From JAGLSB01 sp023135955 (GTDB taxonomy: Bacteria; Bacteroidota; Bacteroidia; Bacteroidales; GCA-2748055), in the NCBI GenBank assembly GCA_030673645.1, contig DAOVIO010000067.1, positions 1 through 19,080 on the forward strand: a DNA stretch of 19,080 bases, written 5' to 3'. The translations under genes were made by a program, and so were the position numbers. Shown piece by piece: positions 1-7,283 of this stretch. The first letter of the stretch is position 1. The number at the start of each line of letters is the position of its first letter. The notes under the pieces are model-generated. The model did no database searches. It was not told where the DNA came from and was given only the letters and a program-made list of their open reading frames with translations.

Positions 1-227
1 GCAGCTAATCCCCCGTCAAAACCTTCGTTTTGTAAGTAGCGGGGGTTAAAAATAAAAACTGCTCTCTGCAGTCACCAATTTGAGTGATGTCTCCCCCCGA
101 GGATCAGCGCAGCTAATCCCGTCAAAACCTTCGTTTTGTAAGTAGCGGGGGTTAAAAATAAAAACTGCTCTCTGCAGTCACCAATTTGAGTGATGTCTCC
201 CCCCCGAGGATCAGCGCAGCTAATCCC
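1..227. repeat. Tandem direct repeat, ~108-bp unit, 2 copies plus start of a third
   Basis: Unit 1 is bases 1-108 and unit 2 is 109-215; they are near-identical, differing by two C fewer in one C-run and one C more in another. A third copy begins at 216 and is lost after about 12 bases, just before the stop codon of the neighbouring gene. Each unit holds nested inverted repeats. In unit 1 these are CCCCC 10-14 with GGGGG 41-45 enclosing CAAAAC 17-22 / GTTTTG 27-32 (CTTC loop), then ACTGC 58-62 / GCAGT 68-72. The array may continue left of the window. Open frames across it are a by-product of the repeat and do not look like a gene. Function is unknown; a mobile REP-like or structured RNA element is inference. 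Confidence 0.9.
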
Positions 228-234
228 GCACAAA

Positions 235-615
235 TTACCCCTGAAAGAAATCTTTAAGAGCGCCAAAATAATAATTATCCCATCCATCAGCGATATCATC
301 AAAATCATCAGCAGGAATATTTGTATGTGTTAATTCAATATTTGTGAAATGCTTATCCTGCTTTAGTTTAATAGTAACGATGGATTTCTCCTCCTGATCA
401 CCGAAATACCATTGCTGTACAATTTTTTCATTTGTTACAAACTCTAAATTTTTACCCGATATATCTCCATCCCAAAGTGAAAATTCAGTATCTGCTGCTT
501 CTTTCATCTGGGCGGGCGATCCCGTCCATAGGGCGATAGCAAAAGGCTTTACGAGTGCGTTATAAACGTCTTCAGGAGTGGCTTTAATTTTATAATACTT
601 GTGGTATGTTTTCAT
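235..615 (-). CDS. START-like/AHSA1-type SRPBCC domain protein
   Basis: The product is 126 residues, the whole of one compact SRPBCC (Bet v 1/START-like) domain. The N-terminal strand is followed by a VYNALVKPFAIALWTG segment, the usual 'ATPEDVY.AL..P..I..WTG' opening of AHSA1 proteins. A WDGDISG turn and a WYFGD segment follow, and the end is an amphipathic helix (DNYYFGALKDFFQG). There is no signal peptide or membrane segment, so it should be cytoplasmic. The family binds hydrophobic ligands or, in eukaryotic Aha1, Hsp90; no specific ligand can be assigned here. It lies 62 bases downstream of the MFS gene on the same strand and may be read through from it. Its stop is only 7 bases from the repeat array. 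Confidence 0.85.
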   Translation of the reverse strand: MKTYHKYYKIKATPEDVYNALVKPFAIALWTGSPAQMKEAADTEFSLWDGDISGKNLEFVTNEKIVQQWYFGDQEEKSIVTIKLKQDKHFTNIELTHTNIPADDFDDIADGWDNYYFGALKDFFQG

Positions 616-677
616 AAGGGTTTGCTTTTTTAGTAAAATTAATGAAATTATAATTTAGCAAAAAGAAAATTGCGATT

Positions 678-2024
678 TTACAATTTATCTTTAGTCCTTA
701 GTTTGTTTACTTCATCATTTCCATTGTTTGCCCAAAACGAAAGAATTAATAATGCAAATCCAAGTCCGAGGACCAAATAAACCGCTGGAGTATATGAGGA
801 AAAAGATTTTTCTGAAAGACTAAAAAGAAATGGACCTAATGCACTTCCAATTACAGCCCAGCTTAACACAAAACCGCTTATTTTACCCAGGTTTTTTAAT
901 CCGTAAAATCTTGGCCATGTAACAGCGATCAAAATATTGTAGGTGCCAATAATAATTCCGTTACCAATGATCAGGGGCCAAAGCCCAAAACCAGATTTAA
1001 TAAACAGAATGCCAAGCAGAGAGATAAGCAAACCTATAAAGCTGAAATTGAGAATATATTTAAGCCTGATATAGTCGCTTAACCAACTTCCTGATATATG
1101 CACAATAGCGGCAATTATTGATCCCGGCAAAAAGATTGAAAAGGCAGTCTTGCTGTCAAATCCGGCAATCTTGAAAATAGATTCTATATGGAAAGTAAAA
1201 GAAGTAAAATACAAAGTAATAATACTTATGTTTAGATTGAAAATCCAAAAGGAATACGTTTTTATTGCGTCTTTTAAGTCGAAATCAATTGAGGAAGTTG
1301 ATTTTACTCCTGATATTTTTTCAGGAATTTTTTTTCCGTCGGGAATTTGTCCCGAATCCTCAGGATTATCGCGAAATAAAATAAAGACAAATAATGTAAA
1401 TCCTATTGCAAGTATTAGAGCAATTAATAACCAGGTATTTACCCATCCTTTATTTTCAATAATTGACTGTAATAATCTTGGAGAATATGAAAAACCGAAA
1501 GCTGTAAAAACACCGAGAATTCCATTTGCAAACCCCCGCCTTTTATCAAACCACTTCATAATCATGTTTCGGGAGACCATTGTTAATACTCCCTGTCCGA
1601 AAAAGCGAATGCCGAAAAACCCCAATATTATCAAGCCTATTTTGAGATTCTCTTCACTAATTATATCAAACAACCCACTAAGGTTTTTCGCAATATTATT
1701 TACACGGGTTAGGTATACAAGTACTCCGCCCAACATAAATCCCGCTCCAATAGCGATAATTCTTGCACCGGCTTTATCGTATAAAATACCGGCATAGGTT
1801 ATTAAAAACCCACTCATTATCGTCCCAATTAGATAGGCAAAGCTTAATTGTACACGACTAAGCTCCAGGTCACGGATAAGATGATCTGTAAATACAGATA
1901 CGCCCATAGTCTGACCGGGAATGCTCATTAGAATTCCAATAATACCTACAAACAAGATAATCCAACCATAAAATATTGGCAGTCGGGCTGGAGAAAAAGG
2001 AATTTTTGCAGGAATCTTTATCAT
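678..2024 (-). CDS. MFS transporter (monocarboxylate/OFA-like)
   Basis: An integral membrane protein of 448 residues with about 12 hydrophobic helices. The first helix follows a PIFYGWIILFVG segment, typical of MFS carriers related to the oxalate/formate and monocarboxylate porters. An MFS motif A equivalent (GILYDKAGAR, about residues 79-88) sits between helices 2 and 3. A charged central loop (about residues 215-245) separates the two six-helix halves. I chose the ATG at 2022-2024 rather than the one at 2072, because the 16 extra residues add nothing typical of the family and the MIKIPAKIPF start leads straight into helix 1. The substrate is unknown; small organic acids are the family-level guess. 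It is divergent from the DUF3160 gene, sharing a ~170-base upstream region in which I found no convincing promoter. Confidence 0.88.
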   Translation of the reverse strand: MIKIPAKIPFSPARLPIFYGWIILFVGIIGILMSIPGQTMGVSVFTDHLIRDLELSRVQLSFAYLIGTIMSGFLITYAGILYDKAGARIIAIGAGFMLGGVLVYLTRVNNIAKNLSGLFDIISEENLKIGLIILGFFGIRFFGQGVLTMVSRNMIMKWFDKRRGFANGILGVFTAFGFSYSPRLLQSIIENKGWVNTWLLIALILAIGFTLFVFILFRDNPEDSGQIPDGKKIPEKISGVKSTSSIDFDLKDAIKTYSFWIFNLNISIITLYFTSFTFHIESIFKIAGFDSKTAFSIFLPGSIIAAIVHISGSWLSDYIRLKYILNFSFIGLLISLLGILFIKSGFGLWPLIIGNGIIIGTYNILIAVTWPRFYGLKNLGKISGFVLSWAVIGSALGPFLFSLSEKSFSSYTPAVYLVLGLGFALLILSFWANNGNDEVNKLRTKDKL

Positions 2025-2197
2025 GTTGCTACAAAGGAACTCAAGAAAATTGGAAATTGAAATTGAAAGCAACTATTTTATCAGGTTTATCATCATATAA
2101 TTGTACCAATAATTGATCGGCGTTCTTATTTGTAATAATTTAGCTAAGAATATGATATGGTATTACTTCAAGATTATTGAAATTATAAACTATTATC

Positions 2198-4777
2198 ATG
2201 AAACGAATATTTACATTTTGGATTTTTATAACAATATGCCAGTTCTCCTTCTCGCAGAGCAATTTTAATACAGAAGAATTTATGCTTTATAGAGAAACGG
2301 TGAAAGACATGACAACCGTAGAACTTTTAGAGAAATATTCTCCTCAGACAAGCTATTATTCCAGTCGGGAACAACCAGGTTCTTTAGAAGGGTTTTTGTA
2401 TCTGGACTCTATTGATATACGCTATGACCTGACCCCGGCAGAAAAAGAAATGATTGCAGACAATCATTTTGTAGTAAGCGAGCGACTCTCTGACAGATCA
2501 TTTGCACAATCTTTACTTGATATTTACCTTGCTGATTTACCTCTTTTCATAAGCACAGATTTAATTTTACATGCCCTCCATTGTAGTTATGATAAAATGC
2601 TGCAAGAGCTGGAATATACACTGCTTGAAGGAAATCTTAATCTATTGCTGTCAGCAATGCGCGCACAGCTGGATAATCTATACACTCAGAACAATATTCC
2701 TGAAATTACCCAGGCAATTGAAGACGCCGATTTATTCCTGGCCATAGGATTAAGCTTATTATCAGGGAATGATGTATTACCAAAGTTCGACAAATCAGGG
2801 AATTACACTATTTTATTAGAAGAAATACTTAAGGACGATCCAAAATTGTTGAAAATAGCTTTATTTAGTGAGCATGAAAGAAAATTTGACGCAAGCCAAT
2901 TTACTCCAAGAGGACATTATACAGAATTGTTTTGGGATAATGGTGAGACGAGAGACCTTAAAAATTATTTTCGAGCGATGATGTGGTTAGGACGCGCCGA
3001 CTTTTTTCTTACATCGCCACCTGTTGCAGAGGGAGAAGACGAGTGGTCTGAGGCAGATATATTAAGAATGAACCTTGGGGCTGTCATTTTAAACGATCTT
3101 TTAGATATGTCGGGTAAAAAGGATTTACTTCGACTGCATGAAAAAATAATTGGATTCTTTGTAGGGCCGGATGATAACCTGAGCCCCTTGGAGCTTGATG
3201 GAATCCTTGCAAAACATGATATTAACACTCAGAAACTATTGGAGAGTGATGTTTTTTTGACATTTCAGGAAGAGTTAATGGCAAGTGATGATTATGGGCA
3301 GAAAATTATGTCTAATTTTTTTATTGTTGATGCAGACAAAGATAATCCTGCAGAATTACCTATTTCTTATAAATTACTGGGACAGAAATTTATTATAGAC
3401 TCCTATATATTTAGTCAGGTTGTTTACGACCGGGTTTATCATAATGATGTTGAGGTGTTTAGAATGATGCCGGATCCTCTTGATATTATGTTTGTGCTCG
3501 GAAACGAAGATGCCCTCCCATTACTTGAAGAGGAGTTGGAAAAATATCATTACGCATATAAACTTGAGGAATTGCGCTATCTCGTTGATGCTTATGATAA
3601 TGATTTCTGGGAGCAATCATTATATAATACATGGTTAAGTGCAATCAGAGAATTAAATCCACCTGAAGATAAAAGTGGATATCCGTTTTTTATGAACACT
3701 GTGGAATGGCAGGTTGAAAAACTAAATACCCAACTTGCTTCATGGACAGAGTTACGGCATGATAATGTTCTTTATGCTAAACAATCTTATACAGGAGGGG
3801 CCGGATGTTCTTTTCCACATGTTTATATTGAACCTTACCCGGGTTTTTATGAAAACCTGTATAATTTTTCTGCCTCAGCTGGTAATTTCTTCTTAACAGA
3901 ACTTAACGGTGTAGAGCTTGATATGAAAGAAAAGCTTACGGGGTTTTATGAGACATTCGGTAATCATATGTTGAAGCTTAAGACTATCTCGGAGAAAGAA
4001 TTAAGACAAGAAGAGTTTACTTCAGATGATATTTCTTATTTAAAGCGATTTGTAAATGGGGGGATGATATCGGGTCCATGGATAACCGGATGGTTTCTGG
4101 ATTTATTCTATGTTACCGAAAAAGGTCTCGAAGAAGATTATCTTGTGATAGATGTTCATACACAACCTACTGATGAATCCGGGAACATTGTTGGGAATGT
4201 TCTACATGTGGGTACCGGAGATATTAATCTTGGAATTTTTTGTACAGGTTCTCCTTCAAATAATTATCAGCAAATGGCTTTTGTGGGTCCGGTAATGTCC
4301 TATCATGAAAAAACAGAACCCAACTGGAAAAGATTGAATGATGAGGAGTGGGGAGAGTTTTTTGGCTGGGATCCTGACGCGGAAAGACCCTTACGTCCGG
4401 GTTGGGCATATCAGTATTTAATTGATAAAAATGGAAATAAGGTTGAAAATAATGAGGAGCCAAATTTAAAGGGGATTGAATTTATTGGTACAGATATTAT
4501 TCCAATACAAGAACCGAATGATATTGCCTACATTTTATTGTATCCTAATCCAGCTTCAGAATCAACAATGTTAAGGTTTATATTGAATAAAGAGAATGAT
4601 CTCAGCCTCCATGTTTATGATATGTTAGGCAGGGAAGTTTATCAGGAATTTCATCCTGATTTGATGGCAGGAGAGCACGATTTTACCTTGAAAATAAATG
4701 AATATAATAAAGGATTGTATTATGTGAAAGTGGCCACTGGAAAGGCCAACAAGGTGACAAAGTTAATTGTTAAGTAA
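2198..4777 (+). CDS. Secreted DUF3160 protein with type IX sorting domain
   Basis: The product is 859 residues. Residues 1-20 (MKRIFTFWIFITICQFSFSQ) form a signal peptide without a lipobox cysteine. From about residue 60 to 720 it resembles the DUF3160 family: the segments LADLPLFISTDLILHALH and, later, ASWTELRHDNVLYAKQSYTG are the conserved parts I recognise. The tail from LYPNP (about residue 781) to the terminal KLIVK is a type A Por/type IX secretion sorting domain. The protein should therefore cross the outer membrane and be surface-anchored or released. The biochemical role of DUF3160 is unknown. It is a single gene, convergent with the next one, and its nearest upstream neighbour is divergent, so it is probably monocistronic. 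Length and both ends look intact. Confidence 0.9.
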   Translation: MKRIFTFWIFITICQFSFSQSNFNTEEFMLYRETVKDMTTVELLEKYSPQTSYYSSREQPGSLEGFLYLDSIDIRYDLTPAEKEMIADNHFVVSERLSDRSFAQSLLDIYLADLPLFISTDLILHALHCSYDKMLQELEYTLLEGNLNLLLSAMRAQLDNLYTQNNIPEITQAIEDADLFLAIGLSLLSGNDVLPKFDKSGNYTILLEEILKDDPKLLKIALFSEHERKFDASQFTPRGHYTELFWDNGETRDLKNYFRAMMWLGRADFFLTSPPVAEGEDEWSEADILRMNLGAVILNDLLDMSGKKDLLRLHEKIIGFFVGPDDNLSPLELDGILAKHDINTQKLLESDVFLTFQEELMASDDYGQKIMSNFFIVDADKDNPAELPISYKLLGQKFIIDSYIFSQVVYDRVYHNDVEVFRMMPDPLDIMFVLGNEDALPLLEEELEKYHYAYKLEELRYLVDAYDNDFWEQSLYNTWLSAIRELNPPEDKSGYPFFMNTVEWQVEKLNTQLASWTELRHDNVLYAKQSYTGGAGCSFPHVYIEPYPGFYENLYNFSASAGNFFLTELNGVELDMKEKLTGFYETFGNHMLKLKTISEKELRQEEFTSDDISYLKRFVNGGMISGPWITGWFLDLFYVTEKGLEEDYLVIDVHTQPTDESGNIVGNVLHVGTGDINLGIFCTGSPSNNYQQMAFVGPVMSYHEKTEPNWKRLNDEEWGEFFGWDPDAERPLRPGWAYQYLIDKNGNKVENNEEPNLKGIEFIGTDIIPIQEPNDIAYILLYPNPASESTMLRFILNKENDLSLHVYDMLGREVYQEFHPDLMAGEHDFTLKINEYNKGLYYVKVATGKANKVTKLIVK

Positions 4778-4824
4778 AAAAGTTAGGTGGCGGGTGGGTG
4801 TTCTATTCAAAACCCCACTATTAA

Positions 4825-5277
4825 TCAGGTTTTATCCTCTATCTCAATTTTAACGATTTTATATCCTTTCCACACTTCAACGGCGGCAAATAATACGCCG
4901 GCGAATAAAAACGCCATTCCAGAAAGGAAACTGATTATAACGAGAGTATTAACCGATTCTATCGAACTGATATTGTTGAAGCCGATTAATAAGGAAGTAA
5001 GAATGAATAAGGCGACCCCCACAGAATATGAAAAAACCGCGTTTCTGATCAGGGCGATCCGGAAAAACAGTTTTTTAATTTGCAAGTCCACGCTAGAATG
5101 ATATGAGTCATTTTTTATCGTTTCGCGCTTGGACTTCCGGCTTTCGTCTTTTAATAACCGTATTCTGTTAACCACTAAAGAATATTTATTATTCATGCCA
5201 AGCAGCAAAAGAGCACATGCCGATATCATAATCCCCGGTGCAAGCATTATCTGAATTAATCCTGAGGCGGAATCCAT
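4825..5277 (-). CDS. DUF2721 family membrane protein
   Basis: A 150-residue membrane protein. One hydrophobic segment lies near the N-terminus (about residues 9-27, IMLAPGIMISACALLLLGM), followed by NKYSLVVNRIRLL, the hallmark that places it in DUF2721. A charged, probably cytoplasmic stretch (about 45-70) and two more helices (about 72-100 and 108-135) follow, then a basic tail. The function of the family is unknown. It converges on the DUF3160 gene with a 47-base gap, and its start faces the hydrogenase promoter region, so it is transcribed away from hydCBA. The ATG at 5275-5277 is the only reasonable start. Confidence 0.85.
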   Translation of the reverse strand: MDSASGLIQIMLAPGIMISACALLLLGMNNKYSLVVNRIRLLKDESRKSKRETIKNDSYHSSVDLQIKKLFFRIALIRNAVFSYSVGVALFILTSLLIGFNNISSIESVNTLVIISFLSGMAFLFAGVLFAAVEVWKGYKIVKIEIEDKT

Positions 5278-5511
5278 ATAGTTTTTTGTTTAAAATTAAT
5301 AAATATATGACGAATAAATAAGGAGTAGGCCAAAAGAAAGTTTTGAACACCAACTTTTATCGTATTATAACTGCCAGTTTTTTCAAACAAAAAAATAAAC
5401 ACATAATATGCTTCTTAAAAACCCAAATTTGTAACTTGCTTAACTACAGAGAACAGGCCCGGGCACTATTTAGAATGAATATGAATTTACTATTTATGAA
5501 CACAGATGACA

Positions 5512-5537
5512 TTTATTGTTATTTGAATCACAATAAA
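5512..5537. promoter_or_regulatory. Candidate Rex-type operator upstream of hydC
   Basis: A perfect inverted repeat with 8-bp arms, TTTATTGT (5512-5519) and ACAATAAA (5530-5537), separated by 10 bases. The 18-base core TTGTTATTTGAATCACAA (5516-5533) fits the known Rex operator layout (TTGTTAA or TTGTGAA, four bases, TTAACAA or TTCACAA), with mismatches only near the centre. It overlaps the -33 box of the predicted hyd promoter, as expected for a repressor site. Rex senses the NADH/NAD+ ratio and controls fermentation and hydrogenase genes in other bacteria. The geometry is seen directly; the identity of the regulator is inference. Confidence 0.5.
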
Positions 5538-5549
5538 ATAATATCTTTG
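5522..5549 (+). promoter_or_regulatory. Predicted Bacteroidota promoter of hydCBA
   Basis: TTTG at 5522-5525 and TATCTTTG at 5542-5549 (TAnnTTTG consensus) with a 16-base spacer, slightly short for this promoter class. Transcription would begin near 5556, leaving a leader of about 37 bases before the hydC ATG. Confidence 0.5.
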
Positions 5550-5592
5550 TCGCGATAATAGAAAAAGATTATTAAATGAAAAATATATAATT

Positions 5593-6057
5593 ATGCCAGA
5601 TCAAGAGAAGCTAGTGAAAGAACTAGCAGACAAACACGGTCGTAAACGAGAATTTCTTCTTCCTATTCTTCAGGAGTTAGTTTATGAAAAGAATTATTTA
5701 ACCGATGAAAGCATGAGGTATGTAGCAAAAGAGCTTAATATTTCTGCAGCTGATGTATATGGAACCGCGTCGTTTTACACCTTTCTAGACACAGAGCTTA
5801 GGGGGAAATATGTAATTCGAGTGTGTAAAACAATTTCATGTTCAATGAAAGGTAAAGATGAAATTCTACATGTTATTTGTGACACCTTAAAAATTGATGT
5901 TGGAGAAACAACGCTAGATAAAAAATTCAGCCTTTTGGCTACAAATTGCATCGGATGGTGTCACAAAGCCCCGGCAATGTTGATAAATGATATTCCATTT
6001 ATCGAATTAACTCCTTCAAAAGTTACTAAAATTTTACAGGATTATATTAAGAGATAA
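5593..6057 (+). CDS. hydC: NADH-linked [FeFe]-hydrogenase subunit HydC (NuoE-like)
   Basis: A 154-residue cytoplasmic protein of the NuoE/24-kDa family. An N-terminal helical region (about 1-68) contains the usual YVAKELNISAADVYGTASFY segment, followed by a thioredoxin-like [2Fe-2S] domain. The four ligands are C78 and C83 (CKTISC) and C119 and C123 (CIGWC), the standard spacing. In HydABC/Hnd enzymes this subunit passes electrons between the flavin subunit and the catalytic subunit. It is the first gene of hydCBA, with 40 bases before hydB. It could be called nuoE by homology alone, but no respiratory complex I genes are present and the third gene is a hydrogenase. Confidence 0.9.
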   Translation: MPDQEKLVKELADKHGRKREFLLPILQELVYEKNYLTDESMRYVAKELNISAADVYGTASFYTFLDTELRGKYVIRVCKTISCSMKGKDEILHVICDTLKIDVGETTLDKKFSLLATNCIGWCHKAPAMLINDIPFIELTPSKVTKILQDYIKR

Positions 6058-6097
6058 TTATTTACTGAAGCAAAGAAAAAATTAAAAGATTAATCCT

Positions 6098-7258
6098 ATG
6101 AAAGCACAAAAAATAAAAAGAGTAGATCTTATTTTTGATAGCACAAGCACTAAGGAAGTATTAGTCAAGGCGATTAAAATGAAGCCTGAAGAAATCATTC
6201 AGGAAGTTCTTGACTCTGGCTTAAGGGGTCGTGGAGGAGCCGGATTTCCAACCGGTTTAAAGTGGAAATACGCTGCTTCCGAAAAAGGGGCAGTAAAATA
6301 TATTGTGTGTAATGCCGATGAAGGTGAGCCGGGAACTTTTAAAGACCGACAAATATTAGAGGATGCCCCTAGAAAAGTTTATGCGGGTATGGCGATTGCC
6401 GGCAGGGCGATAGGAGCAAAACAAGGATATATTTATCTGAGAGGCGAGTATAGATATTTATTATTTAAATTAATGGAAGAACTCGTTTTTTTCCATAGCA
6501 GACTGAAAGAATTGGGCTATGACTTTAATATTCAATTTAGAATGGGCTCTGGAGCATATATCTGCGGTGAAGAAAGTGCTCTTTTTGAATCCATAGAAGG
6601 AAGACGAGGAGAACCAAGAAATAAACCTCCCTTTCCTACAGTTTCAGGACTTTTTGGCAAACCGACAGTAATTAATAATGTTGAAACCTTGGTTTATACT
6701 GTTGAAATTCTTGATCATGGAGCAAAGCATTTTAAAGAAATGGGTACTAGCGATTCCCGGGGATCTAAGGTATTCTCGATTTCCGGAGATACTCCCAAGC
6801 CTGGAATTTATGAGCTAGAGCTTGGCATGACAGTAGAAAGATTTGTTGAGGAATTTGGAGACGGAGATACAAAAGCAGTACAGGTTGGAGGCGCTTCTGG
6901 ATTTTGTGTTCCTAGAAAAAAGTTTAGAGAAACAATTATAGGTTTCGAAGGTGTTCCAACAGGAGGGTCAATGATATTGTTTAATAGCTCTCGATCGATG
7001 TATAATTTGTTACATAATTATCTGGATTTTTTTGATGAAGAATCGTGTGGACAATGCGCTCCCTGTCGAGTCGGATGTCAGCAATTACTACAGGGTGTTG
7101 TTTCTGTCAAGGCTGGTGAAAAAGATTCTCGCTATCTGGACGAACTTGTAAAGCTTGCAAAAACAATGAAGATTGCATCAAAATGCGGACTTGGACAGTC
7201 GGTAGGAAATGCTTTTAGAACCATTGTGGAACACTTCAGAGAAGAAATTATTTATTAA
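6098..7258 (+). CDS. hydB: NADH-binding flavoprotein subunit HydB (NuoF-like), short form
   Basis: The product is 386 residues. The FMN/NADH-binding Rossmann-like part opens with LRGRGGAGFPTGLKW (42-56). NADH-site residues continue through GSGAYICGEESAL (150-162) and GRRGEPRNKPPFP, then an SLBB-type domain (about 235-290). A C-terminal N3-type [4Fe-4S] site has ligands C317, C320, C323 (SCGQCAPC) and C363 (KCGLGQ). This subunit should oxidise NADH on FMN and pass electrons to HydC and HydA. Compared with the ~600-residue HydB of Thermotoga maritima and similar enzymes, it has neither the N-terminal thioredoxin-like [2Fe-2S] domain nor the C-terminal two-cluster ferredoxin domain; the frame stops about 23 residues after C363. 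The gene is intact, so the short form is real and not a truncation. Confidence 0.92.
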   Translation: MKAQKIKRVDLIFDSTSTKEVLVKAIKMKPEEIIQEVLDSGLRGRGGAGFPTGLKWKYAASEKGAVKYIVCNADEGEPGTFKDRQILEDAPRKVYAGMAIAGRAIGAKQGYIYLRGEYRYLLFKLMEELVFFHSRLKELGYDFNIQFRMGSGAYICGEESALFESIEGRRGEPRNKPPFPTVSGLFGKPTVINNVETLVYTVEILDHGAKHFKEMGTSDSRGSKVFSISGDTPKPGIYELELGMTVERFVEEFGDGDTKAVQVGGASGFCVPRKKFRETIIGFEGVPTGGSMILFNSSRSMYNLLHNYLDFFDEESCGQCAPCRVGCQQLLQGVVSVKAGEKDSRYLDELVKLAKTMKIASKCGLGQSVGNAFRTIVEHFREEIIY

Positions 7259-7283
7259 AAATATATTAAAGATAGATACGGTT

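Larger units (their letters stand above)
5278..5592. other. Intergenic region upstream of hydCBA (315 bp)
   Basis: This AT-rich stretch separates two divergent units. A 71-codon open frame at 5343-5558 has no recognisable domain, overlaps the promoter signals and is probably chance. The useful content lies in the last 90 bases: an inverted repeat at 5512-5537 and a promoter match at 5522-5549. I see no RNA structure or second gene in the rest. Confidence 0.6.

Noticed and set aside
1..227. CRISPR array
   Set aside because: The ~108-bp units are directly adjacent with no unique spacers, and no cas gene is present.
72..308. 78-codon minus-strand open frame across the repeats and the start-like gene
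   Set aside because: It is mostly a translation of the tandem repeat and runs into the well-supported SRPBCC gene in another frame.
1150..1797. 215-codon plus-strand open frame
   Set aside because: It is antisense to the MFS transporter, with low-complexity composition and no family resemblance.
4787..5101. 104-codon plus-strand open frame
   Set aside because: It is antisense to the DUF2721 gene, whose protein has clear membrane segments and family motif.
5343..5558. 71-codon open frame upstream of hydC
   Set aside because: No recognisable domain; it overlaps the promoter and operator signals and has no conserved features.
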